Assembly: GCA_050330055.1 (NCBI GenBank)
Contig: JBHJOF010000294.1
Coordinates: 1 to 36,303, forward strand
Reading direction: 5' to 3'
Source: JBHJOF01 sp050330055
Lineage (GTDB): Bacteria > Pseudomonadota > Alphaproteobacteria > Kiloniellales > JAKSDN01
DNA length: 36,303 bases
The notes under the pieces were generated by a model. It searched no databases, was not told the origin of the DNA, and worked only from the letters and a program-made list of their open reading frames with translations. Positions within the stretch are counted from its first letter, which is position 1. Every line of letters starts with the position of its first letter. The translations under genes were made by a program, and so were the position numbers. Below, piece by piece: positions 6,778 through 15,695 of this stretch.

Positions 6778-9693
6778 TCAGATCTCCTGGCGCTTGCCGT
6801 CGGGGTCGTAGAACGGCAGCGGCACCACCGTCCCGGTCACAAAGCGGCCGCTGTCCAGCTTGATATGGAAGCTGCTGCCCGGCGCGGCGTCGTCCGGATG
6901 CACGTAGGCGAGACCAATGGTCCTGCCCAGCACCGGCGAGTGCGCGGCCGAGGTGACGCGGCCAACGATATCGTGACCGCGGATCACCAGGTTGCACTCG
7001 AATGGGACCGGCGCGCCCGCGGGCAGGGTGAAGCCGACCAGCTTGCGCTCGAGCGGCCGGTTCTGCGCCATGATCTCGATCGAGCGCTTGCCGACGAAGA
7101 AGGGCTTGGCCTTGGCGATGGCCCAGGCCATGTCGGCCTCGTGCGGCGTGGTCAGGCCGTCGGTGTCCTGGCCGATGATGATGTGGCCCTTCTCCAGGCG
7201 CAGCAGACGCTGCGCCTCGACCCCGAAGGGCTGGATGCCGAAGGGCGCGCCCGCCTCCATCAGCAGGTCCCACAGCGCCTCGCCGTAGGAGGCCGGGCAG
7301 TGAATCTCGTAGCCGAGCTCTCCGACGAAGCCGACGCGAAGCATGCGCACCGGGATTCCCTCCAGATGGCCTTCGCGCACGCCCATGTAGGGGAAGGCCT
7401 CGGCCGAGAGGTCGAGGTCGCAGTCGAGGCTCTGCAGCACCTGGCGCGACTTGGGTCCGGCGATGTTGACGCCGGCATAGGCGGCGGTGACGTTGGCCAC
7501 GTCCACATCGAGCCGCCACTCGGCGTTCCAGCGCAGCATGGCGCGATAGACGGCATCGACGCCGCCGGTCGTGGCCGTCACGTAGAAATGCTGCTCGCTG
7601 AAGCGACAGGCCACGCCGTCGTCGACCACCGCACCGGTCGGATCGGTCATCAGCACGTAGCGCGAGCGTCCGACCGGCTGCTTCACATAGGCGAAGGTGT
7701 ACATGCGGTTCAGCAGCTCGGCCGCGTCGGGCCCGCGCACCTCGAGGCCGCCAAGGGTCGAGACGTCGATCAGGCCGACGTTGTGGCGCACCGCCAGCGC
7801 CTCCTCGCGGATTGCCTCCCCGCGCTCGGCCTCGGACCCATAGTAGGCCGGGCGCAGCCAGAGTCCGGCCAGCATCATCTGCGCGCCGAGCTCGAGGTGG
7901 CGCTCGTGCATCGCGCTGTGACGCACCGGCTCGAAGCCGCGCCCGGCGAGGTGCGCGAAGGACTCCGGCTTGAAGGGCGGGCGCTGCGTCGTCACCACGG
8001 CGCCCGGCAGGCCACGACCGTTCGCCCTGGCGGTGATGCGCACGGCATTGAGCGCCGAGTGCCGCCCCTGCGACGGCCCCATGCCGGTGGTGGTGTAGCG
8101 CTTGACCAGCTCGATGTCCTCGAAGCCGTCGGCCACCGCGTTCTCGAGGTCGTGCACCGTCTGGTCCTCGTCGAAGTCGACGAAGTCCTTGCCCTTGGGA
8201 TGCGGGAAGATCGGCCAGGGATGATTGATGTGCCTCGCGCTGGGATCGTCGGCACGCGGCGGCTCGGTGCCGACGGAAAGACCGGCAGCCTGGGCCGCCT
8301 GCCAACCGGCGTGGCGGCCGTCGGCGAGCACCGCGTCGAGTTCGTGCAGGCCGTTGACCGAGCCCGCGATATGCGCGCCTTTCGGCAAGGTATCGACCAC
8401 GAAGCCGGCGCGGCCTTCGTCGTAGACCATGCGCCCGCCGCTGTGGCAGAGCAGCTGGCCGAGCGGCGAGTAGCCCACCGAAGTGACGATCAGGTCGCAG
8501 TCGAAGCGCTCGCCCTTGCCGGCCACCCGGCCCTCGCCGGCGATCGCGTCGATCACCGCGCCCGCGACGCGCTGCCGGCCGGGCAGCGCCTCCCAGACCG
8601 TGTGGCCCGGCGCTATGCGCAGGCCGCGCGCGCGAGCCGCGGCCACCATGGGATCGTCGGGCACCTCAGGGCGCAGGTCGGCCAGCGCGGCAATTTCGAC
8701 TCCGGCATCCAGCAGGTCGAGCGCCACGGCGTAGCCGTGACTGTTGCCCGCCGCGACCACGGCGCGTCGGCCCGGCTTCACGCCATAGAGGCGGATCAGG
8801 CGCTGCACGGCCGAGCCCAACAGCACGCCGGGCAGGTCGTTGTTGCGGAACACCATGGGCTGCTCGACCACGCCGCCGGCCAGCACAGCCTGCTTGGCGC
8901 GCAGCTTGGTGAAGCGGTTGCCGCGCACCACGGCGAGCCAGGTATCGGCGAACCAGCCGGTACAGGTCGCCTGGTCAAGCACGGTGATGTTGTCCTGCGC
9001 CGCGACCTGCTCGGCCAGCTCGCGCGACAGCTGGGCGCCGCGCACGCCGGCGGCGTCGAAGCGCGCATAGTCGAGCGCACCGCCGAGCCGCGCGTTCTCG
9101 TCGATCAGGATCACCTCGCCACCCGCCTTGGCCGCCTCCAGGGCGGCGCTCATGCCGGCCGGACCGCCGCCGATTACGGCCACGTCGGCGAAGAGGTATT
9201 GCTTGTCATGATAACCGTGCGGCGTGTCGAGGTGGACGACGCCCAGGCCCGCCTTGGCGCGGATGAAGCGCTCCCAGTAGTTCCAGATGCCGCGCGGCCG
9301 GAAGAAGGCCTTGTAGTAGAAGCCGACCGGCAGGAAGGGCGCCATCCACTCGACCCAGCGGTCACGGTCGAACCGCAGAGAGCCCTTGACGTTCTGCGCC
9401 GTCGCCTCCAGGCCCTCATAGAGAGGTAAACGGTCGGCCAGCACGTGCGGCTCGTCGCCGAGCTGCACGTAGCTGTTGATGTCGAGCCCGGCCATGGTGA
9501 GCGCGCCGCGCGGCCGGTGATACTTGAAGGAGCGCGACAGCAGGTGCACGCCGTTGGCGGCCAGCGCGCTCGCCAGCGTGTCGCCGGCCAGGCCCTCGTA
9601 GCGCCGGCCTTCGAAGCGGAAGCCGACCGGCGTGCCGCGCTCGATCAGGCTGCCGGCCGGCGCCGGCAGGCGGAAATTGCTGGCCGCGCTCAC
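6778..9693 (-). CDS. soxA: Sarcosine oxidase, alpha subunit family
   Basis: The large catalytic subunit, 971 residues from a GTG start at 9693. That start overlaps the soxD stop (GTGA) and has AGGAGG just upstream. Residues about 20-110 form a ferredoxin-like [2Fe-2S]-fold domain that appears to lack the cluster cysteines, as is usual in SoxA. The dinucleotide-binding segment VAVIGGGPAGMSAALEAAKA is at 171-190. The C-terminal third (about 580-965) is a GcvT-like folate-binding aminomethyltransferase domain (GLIDVSTLGGLEVRGPDA; FVGELGYEIHCP). Together these domains oxidise the N-methyl amine and pass the one-carbon unit to tetrahydrofolate as 5,10-methylene-THF. The 971-residue length is close to the family norm. 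A longer open frame extends to 9837 but that part only shadows soxD. Confidence 0.95.
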   Translation of the reverse strand: MSAASNFRLPAPAGSLIERGTPVGFRFEGRRYEGLAGDTLASALAANGVHLLSRSFKYHRPRGALTMAGLDINSYVQLGDEPHVLADRLPLYEGLEATAQNVKGSLRFDRDRWVEWMAPFLPVGFYYKAFFRPRGIWNYWERFIRAKAGLGVVHLDTPHGYHDKQYLFADVAVIGGGPAGMSAALEAAKAGGEVILIDENARLGGALDYARFDAAGVRGAQLSRELAEQVAAQDNITVLDQATCTGWFADTWLAVVRGNRFTKLRAKQAVLAGGVVEQPMVFRNNDLPGVLLGSAVQRLIRLYGVKPGRRAVVAAGNSHGYAVALDLLDAGVEIAALADLRPEVPDDPMVAAARARGLRIAPGHTVWEALPGRQRVAGAVIDAIAGEGRVAGKGERFDCDLIVTSVGYSPLGQLLCHSGGRMVYDEGRAGFVVDTLPKGAHIAGSVNGLHELDAVLADGRHAGWQAAQAAGLSVGTEPPRADDPSARHINHPWPIFPHPKGKDFVDFDEDQTVHDLENAVADGFEDIELVKRYTTTGMGPSQGRHSALNAVRITARANGRGLPGAVVTTQRPPFKPESFAHLAGRGFEPVRHSAMHERHLELGAQMMLAGLWLRPAYYGSEAERGEAIREEALAVRHNVGLIDVSTLGGLEVRGPDAAELLNRMYTFAYVKQPVGRSRYVLMTDPTGAVVDDGVACRFSEQHFYVTATTGGVDAVYRAMLRWNAEWRLDVDVANVTAAYAGVNIAGPKSRQVLQSLDCDLDLSAEAFPYMGVREGHLEGIPVRMLRVGFVGELGYEIHCPASYGEALWDLLMEAGAPFGIQPFGVEAQRLLRLEKGHIIIGQDTDGLTTPHEADMAWAIAKAKPFFVGKRSIEIMAQNRPLERKLVGFTLPAGAPVPFECNLVIRGHDIVGRVTSAAHSPVLGRTIGLAYVHPDDAAPGSSFHIKLDSGRFVTGTVVPLPFYDPDGKRQEI

Positions 9694-9995
9694 GCGCCCT
9701 CCTTTCCGCCGGCCGGCTTGGCAAAGTCGCGGCGCGCCTTGTAGAGCTCGCTCGCCGGATAGGTGCGCAGGAACTCGTCGCTGGCGGTGTCGCGCTCGGC
9801 GATGAACCAGAAGTTGGTCGGCGCGTGGCACCACCACTCACGGATCACGCCCTTGCGGTTCTCCTCGAGGAAGATGTAGTCGGCCCACGCGGCGTCCGAG
9901 CAGGCGGCGGGATCGGGCATCTCGCCGACCTCGCCGCCGTAGACGAACTCCTGCGCGTTCCTCGGGCCGTTCAGCGGGCAGTGGATGATCTTCAT
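9690..9995 (-). CDS. soxD: Sarcosine oxidase, delta subunit family, with altered zinc site
   Basis: The 101-residue delta subunit, taking the ATG at 9995 (MKIIHCPLNGPRN). An in-frame ATG at 10034 would add 13 residues without family support. In characterised tetrameric sarcosine oxidases the delta subunit binds zinc through Cys6, Cys9, His59 and Cys63. Here the equivalents are Cys6, Asn9, His57 and Asn61, with the H-x3 spacing kept (HAPTN), so two of four ligands are asparagine. Cys56, next to His57, is a possible substitute. This looks like a recognisable SoxD subfamily rather than random decay, since EWW and FIAERDT are well preserved. The gene overlaps soxA by 4 bp. Confidence 0.9.
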   Translation of the reverse strand: MKIIHCPLNGPRNAQEFVYGGEVGEMPDPAACSDAAWADYIFLEENRKGVIREWWCHAPTNFWFIAERDTASDEFLRTYPASELYKARRDFAKPAGGKEGA

Positions 9996-10050
9996 GGTCT
10001 TAGCGTCGTGACACTGACATTTGATTTCGCTCATTGGGCGCTTCGCGCCA

Positions 10051-10161
10051 GCCCCCCTCCGGCGCTGCGCGCCGCCTCCCCCTCAAGGGGGGAGGCGAAC
10101 AAACCGCGGCGCCGCTTGAGTATTCCCTCCCCCCTCGAGGGGGAGGGTTAGGGAGGGGGGC
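10051..10161. repeat. Long palindrome of the GCCCCCCTCC family, copy 1, between soxB and soxD
   Basis: Ends GCCCCCCTCC and GGGAGGGGGGC are inverted, with inner hairpins CCTCCCCCTCAAGGGGGGAGG and CCTCCCCCCTCGAGGGGGAGG. The centre starts GCGAACAAAC and ends TATTCC. It occupies most of the 209-bp soxB-soxD gap inside an otherwise tightly packed operon. Its centre is in the opposite orientation to the copy at 14602-14723. As RNA it would fold strongly and could protect or attenuate the soxB message. Confidence 0.7.
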
Positions 10162-10204
10162 GTCATCACAGCGCATGCAGTGGACTGTCATCCGTCGTTG
10201 CATG

Positions 10205-11446
10205 TCAGTGCCCCACCGAGGCCGCGCCCTTCTCGCCCACCTGGTGGAAGCGGGTGAAGCGGTCGAGCGCGAAAGGCTGCAGGATGTCGGGCACCTTGCC
10301 GGTCGCCAGCGTCTCGGCCATGCGCTTGCCGCAGACCGGCGTCGCCTTGAAGCCCCAGGTGCCCCAGCCGGCGTCGAGGTAGTAGTTCTCGACCGGCGTC
10401 TCGCCCATCACCGGGCTGAAGTCCGGCGTCATGTCGGCGATGCCGGCCCACTGGCGCATGACCTTGGCCTTGCTGAGGAAGGGAAAGAGCTCGAGCATGT
10501 GCGCGATCAGCCCCTCCTTGAAGTCGAGGGTCGAGCGCGTCGAGTAGAGATTGTAGGGGTCGACAGAGGCGCCCATCACCAGCTCGCCGCGCGACGACTG
10601 CGAGACGTAGACGTGCAGCGAGCCCGAGACGATGATCGGGTCGAGGAAGGGCTTCAGCGGCTCCGAGACGCAGGCCTGCAGTGGAATACTGCGGATCGGC
10701 AGCTTGAAGCCGGCCATGCGCGCAATCTCCGACGACAGGCCGGCCACCGCGTGCATCACCTTTCCCGCGCGGATGCTGCCGCGGTTGGTCTCGACGCCGA
10801 CGACGCGGCCCTTCTCGATCTGGAAGCCGGTCACCTCGGTCTGCTGATGGATCTCGACGCCGCGCTCGCTGGCGCCGCGCGCATAACCCCAGGCGACCGC
10901 GTCGTGCCGCGCGATCGAGCCCGGCGGATGATAGAGCGCGCCCAGGATCGGATAGCGCACCTCGCGGCTCAGGTTCAGCTCAGGGCAGATGCGCCGCAGG
11001 TCGTCGGGATAGGCGACCGACGAGTTGACGCCCAGGTGCTTGTTGACCTCGGCGCGCCAGCGCGTGGTGCGCATGGCGGCGTCTGTGTGCGCCAGCGTCA
11101 GGTGGCCGCGCTCGGAATAGAGGATGTTGAGGTCGAGCTCGTTCGACAGGTCCTGATAAAGCCGCACCGACTCGTCGTAGAAGTGCACGCCCTCCGGCGT
11201 CAGGTAGTTGGAGCGGATGATCGCGGTGTTGCGCGCCGTGTTGCCGGAAGCGAGCCAGCCCTTCTCCAGCACCGCGACGTTGCTGATGCCATGATCCCTG
11301 GCGAGATAGTAGGCGCAGGCCAGGCCGTGCCCACCGCCGCCGACGATCACCATGTCGTAGGAGGGCTTCAGGTCCTTGGCCGCCGGCACGTGCCGCCGCG
11401 CCGGATAGCGCTTGCTGAGCGCGTACTTGATCAGGCCGAGCGGCAT
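10205..11446 (-). CDS. soxB: Sarcosine oxidase, beta subunit family (FAD/FMN amine oxidase)
   Basis: First gene of the operon, 413 residues. The beta subunit carries FAD, the site where the N-methyl amine is oxidised, and covalent FMN. The FAD-binding Rossmann segment MVIVGGGGHGLACAYYLA is at 32-49, and WLASGNTARNTAIIRSNY at about 64-81 is a family signature. His181 in SIARHDAVAWGYARG is at the place expected for covalent FMN attachment. The C-terminal GWGTWGFKATPVCGK is typical of the DAO family. The ATG at 11446 has GGGGGAG upstream. It diverges from the ABC importer across 354 bp. The true substrate could be sarcosine or another N-methyl amino acid. Confidence 0.95.
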   Translation of the reverse strand: MPLGLIKYALSKRYPARRHVPAAKDLKPSYDMVIVGGGGHGLACAYYLARDHGISNVAVLEKGWLASGNTARNTAIIRSNYLTPEGVHFYDESVRLYQDLSNELDLNILYSERGHLTLAHTDAAMRTTRWRAEVNKHLGVNSSVAYPDDLRRICPELNLSREVRYPILGALYHPPGSIARHDAVAWGYARGASERGVEIHQQTEVTGFQIEKGRVVGVETNRGSIRAGKVMHAVAGLSSEIARMAGFKLPIRSIPLQACVSEPLKPFLDPIIVSGSLHVYVSQSSRGELVMGASVDPYNLYSTRSTLDFKEGLIAHMLELFPFLSKAKVMRQWAGIADMTPDFSPVMGETPVENYYLDAGWGTWGFKATPVCGKRMAETLATGKVPDILQPFALDRFTRFHQVGEKGAASVGH

Positions 11447-11518
11447 GTCGTCTCCCCCCTGGTCACGGCCAGCGACACCGGCCGTGTGCGGCGGCTTGCG
11501 GTTGGATCAGGTCGAGCC

Positions 11519-11571
11519 CCAATTGCATTCCAATTACGCCCAATTACGACCAATAGCAACCAATAGCGGCC
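11519..11571. promoter_or_regulatory. Five helically phased CCAAT(T/A)(A/G)C repeats in the soxB/importer divergent promoter
   Basis: Direct units begin at 11519, 11530, 11540, 11550 and 11560: CCAATTGCATT, CCAATTACGC, CCAATTACGA, CCAATAGCAA, CCAATAGCGG. The period is 11, 10, 10, 10 bp, about one DNA turn, so all units face the same side of the helix. They lie about 75-125 bp upstream of soxB and about 230-280 bp upstream of the importer. The conserved CCAAT core with changing last bases argues for protein binding rather than recent slippage. The binding protein is unknown. Confidence 0.65.
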
Positions 11572-11596
11572 CGCCAGGAAAATTTTGTTCCTGGCG
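11572..11596. promoter_or_regulatory. Palindrome next to the phased repeats (possible operator or leader hairpin)
   Basis: CGCCAGGAA (11572-11580) and TTCCTGGCG (11588-11596) are perfect inverted 9-bp arms around AATTTTG. It abuts the CCAAT repeats directly. It may be a dimeric regulator site, or a hairpin in the importer leader. The rest of the 11447-11800 gap, apart from these two blocks, is GC-rich with no further feature seen. Confidence 0.5.
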
Positions 11597-11800
11597 CGGC
11601 CGCCCCCGCGCCGGGCATTCTGCCGGCTTTCCCGCCGCCCGATGCTCCAGGCGCGCCGCTGTTCTGCCGCGCGACGCCATCGGCCCAACGCCATGGGGGG
11701 CGGACCCTGCGCCGGTCCCGCGGACGGGTGGGTTTGCGGCCGGCGCAGGCTTCGGCTAGGGTCTGGCCGGAGCAAGCAACCAATTTGCAGGGAGAAGGGC

Positions 11801-12610
11801 ATGTTCAAGACACTACTGAGCAGCGCCGTGCTGGCGCTGGCCGCCCTCAGCCTGGCGACGGGCGCCGCCCAGGCCGACCTCGCCGCCGCCAAGGAGCGCG
11901 GCAAGCTGATCGTCGGCGTCAAGGCCGACTACAAGCCCTACGGCTACCGCGATCCGAGCGGCGCCATCGTCGGCATCGAGCCAGAGCTGGCGCAAGACGT
12001 GGCCGACCGGCTCGGCCTCGCGCTCGAGATGGTGCCGGTCGTCGCCGCCAACCGCATGGAGTTCCTGCAGCAGGGCAAGACCGACCTGATGATCGCCACC
12101 ATGACCGACACCGAGGATCGGCGAAAGGCGGTGAACATCGTCGAGCCCAACTACTACTCCTCGGGCACCAACCTGCTGGCGCCCAAGAAGGCCGGTTTCA
12201 CGGCCTGGGAGGATCTGAACGGCAAGCCGATCTGCGGCATCCAGGGCGCCTTCTACAACAAGAAGACGCAAACCGAGTTCGGCGCCGAGATCGTCGCCTT
12301 CAAGGGCACGGCCGAGGTGCTGACCGCGCTGAGCCAGGGCCGCTGCCTCGGCTTCGTCTACGACGATTCCTTCATCGTCTCGAAGCTCACCGAACCGGAG
12401 TGGGCCGACTACGAGATGCCGCTGCCGACCATCGACGACTCGCCCTGGGGCCTCGCCGTGCAGCACGGCGACCAGGAGTTCTACGACATCATACACGAGA
12501 TGATCGTCGAGTGGCACAAGAGCGGCCGCATCCTCGAGCTGGAAGCCAAGTACGGCGTCCCCAACACACCCTTCGCGAAGCAGATGCACGAGCAGCATAA
12601 GGGCATGTAA
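11801..12610 (+). CDS. Amino acid ABC transporter, periplasmic substrate-binding protein
   Basis: The 269-residue protein has a signal peptide (LLSSAVLALAALSLATGAAQA, cleavage near residue 25) and the SBP_bac_3 fold (KLIVGVKADYKPYGYRDPSG...GIEPELAQDVADRLG). In this family an arginine after the TxTxxR motif grips the ligand alpha-carboxylate; here TMTDTEDRR (Arg107 or Arg108) fits. An acidic residue that holds the alpha-amino group is matched by Asp188/Asp189 in FVYDDS. This points to an amino-acid-like ligand. The ATG at 11801 follows GGGAGAAGGG. It heads an importer operon divergent from soxBDAG, so an N-methyl amino acid ligand is plausible but not shown. Confidence 0.92.
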   Translation: MFKTLLSSAVLALAALSLATGAAQADLAAAKERGKLIVGVKADYKPYGYRDPSGAIVGIEPELAQDVADRLGLALEMVPVVAANRMEFLQQGKTDLMIATMTDTEDRRKAVNIVEPNYYSSGTNLLAPKKAGFTAWEDLNGKPICGIQGAFYNKKTQTEFGAEIVAFKGTAEVLTALSQGRCLGFVYDDSFIVSKLTEPEWADYEMPLPTIDDSPWGLAVQHGDQEFYDIIHEMIVEWHKSGRILELEAKYGVPNTPFAKQMHEQHKGM

Positions 12611-12720
12611 CCGCTCCGCTGCTGTAGGCGGCCTTCCGGGCGGCGCAAAACCGACGCGTCGCCCGGGACGCCGCCGCGGCCGAATGCCGGCTTTTGCTGA
12701 AAGCCGTGCCGTGGCTTCGG

Positions 12721-12859
12721 CCCTCATCCTTCGACAAGCTCAGGATGAGGCTTCGACAAGCTCAGGATGAGGCTTCGACAAGTTCAGCATGAGGCTTCGA
12801 CAAGTTCAGCATGAGGGCCTCCCCAATTGCCTCATCCTGAGCTTGTCGAAGGATGAGGG
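12721..12859. repeat. Palindrome with four tandem 22-bp units (CTTCGACAAG family)
   Basis: Perfect 30-bp inverted repeats form the ends (12721-12750 and 12830-12859). Inside the left half, four 22-bp units run head to tail at 12729, 12751, 12773 and 12795. Units 1-2 contain GCTCAGGATGAGG and units 3-4 GTTCAGCATGAGG, so two paired duplications are visible. The whole block separates the binding-protein gene from the first permease, a position where stable hairpins can protect the binding-protein message. Confidence 0.8.
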
Positions 12860-12899
12860 TCGTGGCCGCATACTGTGAGTCGGGGGAACGAGGGAGGCC

Positions 12900-13646
12900 A
12901 TGGACGCGATCGCCGACTGGTTTCTCTGGCTCTATCAGGAAACCGGCATCAATCTGACCATCGTCTACGATTCCTTCGACCGCGGGCGCTTCGTCGAGGG
13001 CTTTCTGACGACGGTCTGGCTGTCGCTGGTCTGCCTGGTCTTCTCGGTCGTGATTGGCATCGTCGGCGCCTGGCTGCAGGGCTCGCACCTGGTTTGGACG
13101 CGGCGCATCGTGCAGGGCTACATCCAGTTCTTCCGCAACACGCCGCCGCTCGTGCAGCTGTACTTCTTCTTCTTCGCGCTCGGCAGCCTGCTGCCGACGG
13201 TGGAGAACCAGTACGGCTTTCGCGAGCCCCTGCTCAGCAGCTTCACCTGGGCGGCGATTTCGCTGTCGTTCTTTGCCGGTGCCTTCAACGTCGAGATCTT
13301 CCGCTCCGGCATCGAGGCGGTGCCGACCGCGACCCGCGAGGCGGCCGAGGCGCTCGGCTACAGCCGCCTGCAGGCCTACATCCACGTGGTCTTCCCTTTG
13401 GCCTTCCGGGTCTGCCTGCCGGCCCTCAACAACAACCTGGTCAACCTGGTCAAGACCACGACGCTGGCCTATGCGATCGCGGTGCCGGAGCTGCTCTACG
13501 TCTCGAACCAGATCTGGTCGGACAACGTCAACGTGCCGGAGATGATGACAGTGCTGCTGTTCTTCTACGTGGCGCTGGTCGGCGTCCTGGTCTGGGGCAT
13601 GAACCGTTGGGAGCGGGCGATGAGGATCCCCGGCTACGGCGCATGA
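12900..13646 (+). CDS. Amino acid ABC transporter, permease 1
   Basis: The 248-residue inner-membrane protein has about five membrane segments. It carries the permease EAA loop EAAEALGYSRLQAYIHVVFP, which contacts the ATPase, and the family signature FFRNTPPLVQLYFFFFALG of HisM/GlnP-type permeases. ATG at 12900 has GGGAGG just upstream. The stop overlaps the next permease start (ATGA). It forms the membrane channel with permease 2. Confidence 0.93.
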   Translation: MDAIADWFLWLYQETGINLTIVYDSFDRGRFVEGFLTTVWLSLVCLVFSVVIGIVGAWLQGSHLVWTRRIVQGYIQFFRNTPPLVQLYFFFFALGSLLPTVENQYGFREPLLSSFTWAAISLSFFAGAFNVEIFRSGIEAVPTATREAAEALGYSRLQAYIHVVFPLAFRVCLPALNNNLVNLVKTTTLAYAIAVPELLYVSNQIWSDNVNVPEMMTVLLFFYVALVGVLVWGMNRWERAMRIPGYGA

Positions 13647-14521
13647 ACCGCCTGCCTGCTGCCACCACCGACCTGCCGGTTCTGCTGCCGGCGGCCGAGC
13701 GCCTGGCCCGGCGGGCGCGGCAGGAGCGCGAGGCCGGCGGCGCGGCGCCGCGTCTCACGGCCCGTCACGGGCTCTGGCTGGTGCTGCTGCTCGTGCTCTC
13801 GGCCGGCGCCGCCGAGGCCCAGGCAGGACCGGAACGCGAGGGCATCATCGCCGTCATGATTAAATGGACGCCGCTGCTGCTCGACGGCTTCCTCTTCAAC
13901 ATCGTCATCTCGTTCCTGGCCATGGCGATCGGCACGCTCGCCGGCGCCTTCCTCGGCATCTGGCAGATCTCGCTGCTGCCGCCCGTGCGCGCCGGCTCGT
14001 GGTTCGTCACCCAGTTCTTCCGCAACGCGCCCTGGCTGGTTCTGCTCTTCTTCTGCATGTTCCTGCTGCCGTTCCAGATCAAGCTCTTCGGCCTGGTCAT
14101 TCCTCTGCCCGACTGGCTCAAGGCGACCTTCGGGCTCGCCCTGCCGGTCATGGCCAACGTCTCGGAGATCATGCGCGGCGCCATCCTGTCGATCCCCTCG
14201 GGCCAGTGGGAATCGGCCGAGTCGCTGGCCTTCACCCGGCGCCAGACGCTCTGGATGGTCATCCTGCCGCAGTGCGTGAAGCGCATGATCCCGCCCTGGA
14301 TGAACCTCTACGCGATCCTCACCATGGCGACCGTGCTGGCCTCGGTGGTCGGCGTCTCCGAGGTCATGACGCTGACCGGCGAGGCGCTGAGCGCCGAGGG
14401 CGGGCGCATCGACCTGCTGGTGCCCTTCTACAGCTACGTGCTGGTCTGGTTCTTCCTCTACTGCTATCCCATCGCCCGCTGGACCATCCGCCTGGAACGC
14501 CGCTTCGCGGTCAGGATCTGA
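13643..14521 (+). CDS. Amino acid ABC transporter, permease 2, with unusual N-terminal extension
   Basis: The 292-residue inner-membrane partner of permease 1, overlapping its stop by 4 bp. The core has QFFRNAPWLVLLFFCMF and the coupling loop ESAESLAFTRRQTLWMVILP, where phenylalanine replaces the usual glycine. The first 66 residues are extra compared with simple PAAT permeases: a charged stretch (ERLARRARQEREAGG) and then a hydrophobic run ending AGAAEAQA, which resembles a signal-peptide cleavage site. An internal start near GIIAVMIKW would be the plain core length, but the overlap favours the long form. Confidence 0.9.
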   Translation: MNRLPAATTDLPVLLPAAERLARRARQEREAGGAAPRLTARHGLWLVLLLVLSAGAAEAQAGPEREGIIAVMIKWTPLLLDGFLFNIVISFLAMAIGTLAGAFLGIWQISLLPPVRAGSWFVTQFFRNAPWLVLLFFCMFLLPFQIKLFGLVIPLPDWLKATFGLALPVMANVSEIMRGAILSIPSGQWESAESLAFTRRQTLWMVILPQCVKRMIPPWMNLYAILTMATVLASVVGVSEVMTLTGEALSAEGGRIDLLVPFYSYVLVWFFLYCYPIARWTIRLERRFAVRI

Positions 14522-14601
14522 GGCCAGACATGACGGAAAGCGCCATGAACGGACCAACGCTTAGAACGGGAAGTCCGTTTCCTGTTGTCCGCTTCGCGGA
14601 C

Positions 14602-14723
14602 GCCCCCCTCCCAACCCTCCCCCTCAAGGGGGGAGGGAATGTGTTGGCGAAGCGGCAGTTTGTTCGCCTCCCCCCTCGAGGGGGAGGCCCAGGGGATCAA
14701 CGGGCGCAGCGCCGGAGGGGGGC
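14602..14723. repeat. Long palindrome of the GCCCCCCTCC family, copy 2, inside the importer operon
   Basis: Ends GCCCCCCTCCCAACCC and CCGGAGGGGGGC are inverted, with two inner C-run/G-run hairpins. The centre read in reverse complement starts GGCGAACAAAC and ends ACATTCC, matching the centre of the copy at 10051-10161 in the opposite orientation. It fills much of the 343-bp gap (14522-14864) between permease 2 and the ATPase gene. The remainder of that gap shows no gene. Confidence 0.7.
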
Positions 14724-14864
14724 CCAGGGACCACCGGGCGCGAAGCGCCGAAAGAGTACGCTGCTTAAGCAGGACACGCTCGCGCCAGAGATTCTCCTGT
14801 ATCGGATGCAGCGCCGGGGCAACGCGAAGCTCTGCAATACCCGGCGAAAGACAGGCGGCGCGCG

Positions 14865-15623
<759 letters not shown>

Positions 15624-15695
15624 GTCGGGCCTGGGCGTATGGGCGGCGTACGGGTGGCGTTGGACAGCCGCTCCCGGCGCTCCTATTCTCGCGCC

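Noticed and set aside
6199..9429. Very long plus-strand open frame (over 1000 codons) opposite soxA and soxG
   Set aside because: It mirrors the codon phase of the sox genes in GC-rich DNA, and its translation is low-complexity without any domain pattern. The minus strand encodes clear SoxA and SoxG.
9694..9837. Extended N-terminus of SoxA
   Set aside because: The added residues are a frame-shifted reading of soxD. The GTG at 9693 with AGGAGG and a GTGA overlap is the better start.
12721..12859. Possible CRISPR array because of regular repeats
   Set aside because: The 22-bp units are directly adjacent with no unique spacers, and no cas operon is near.
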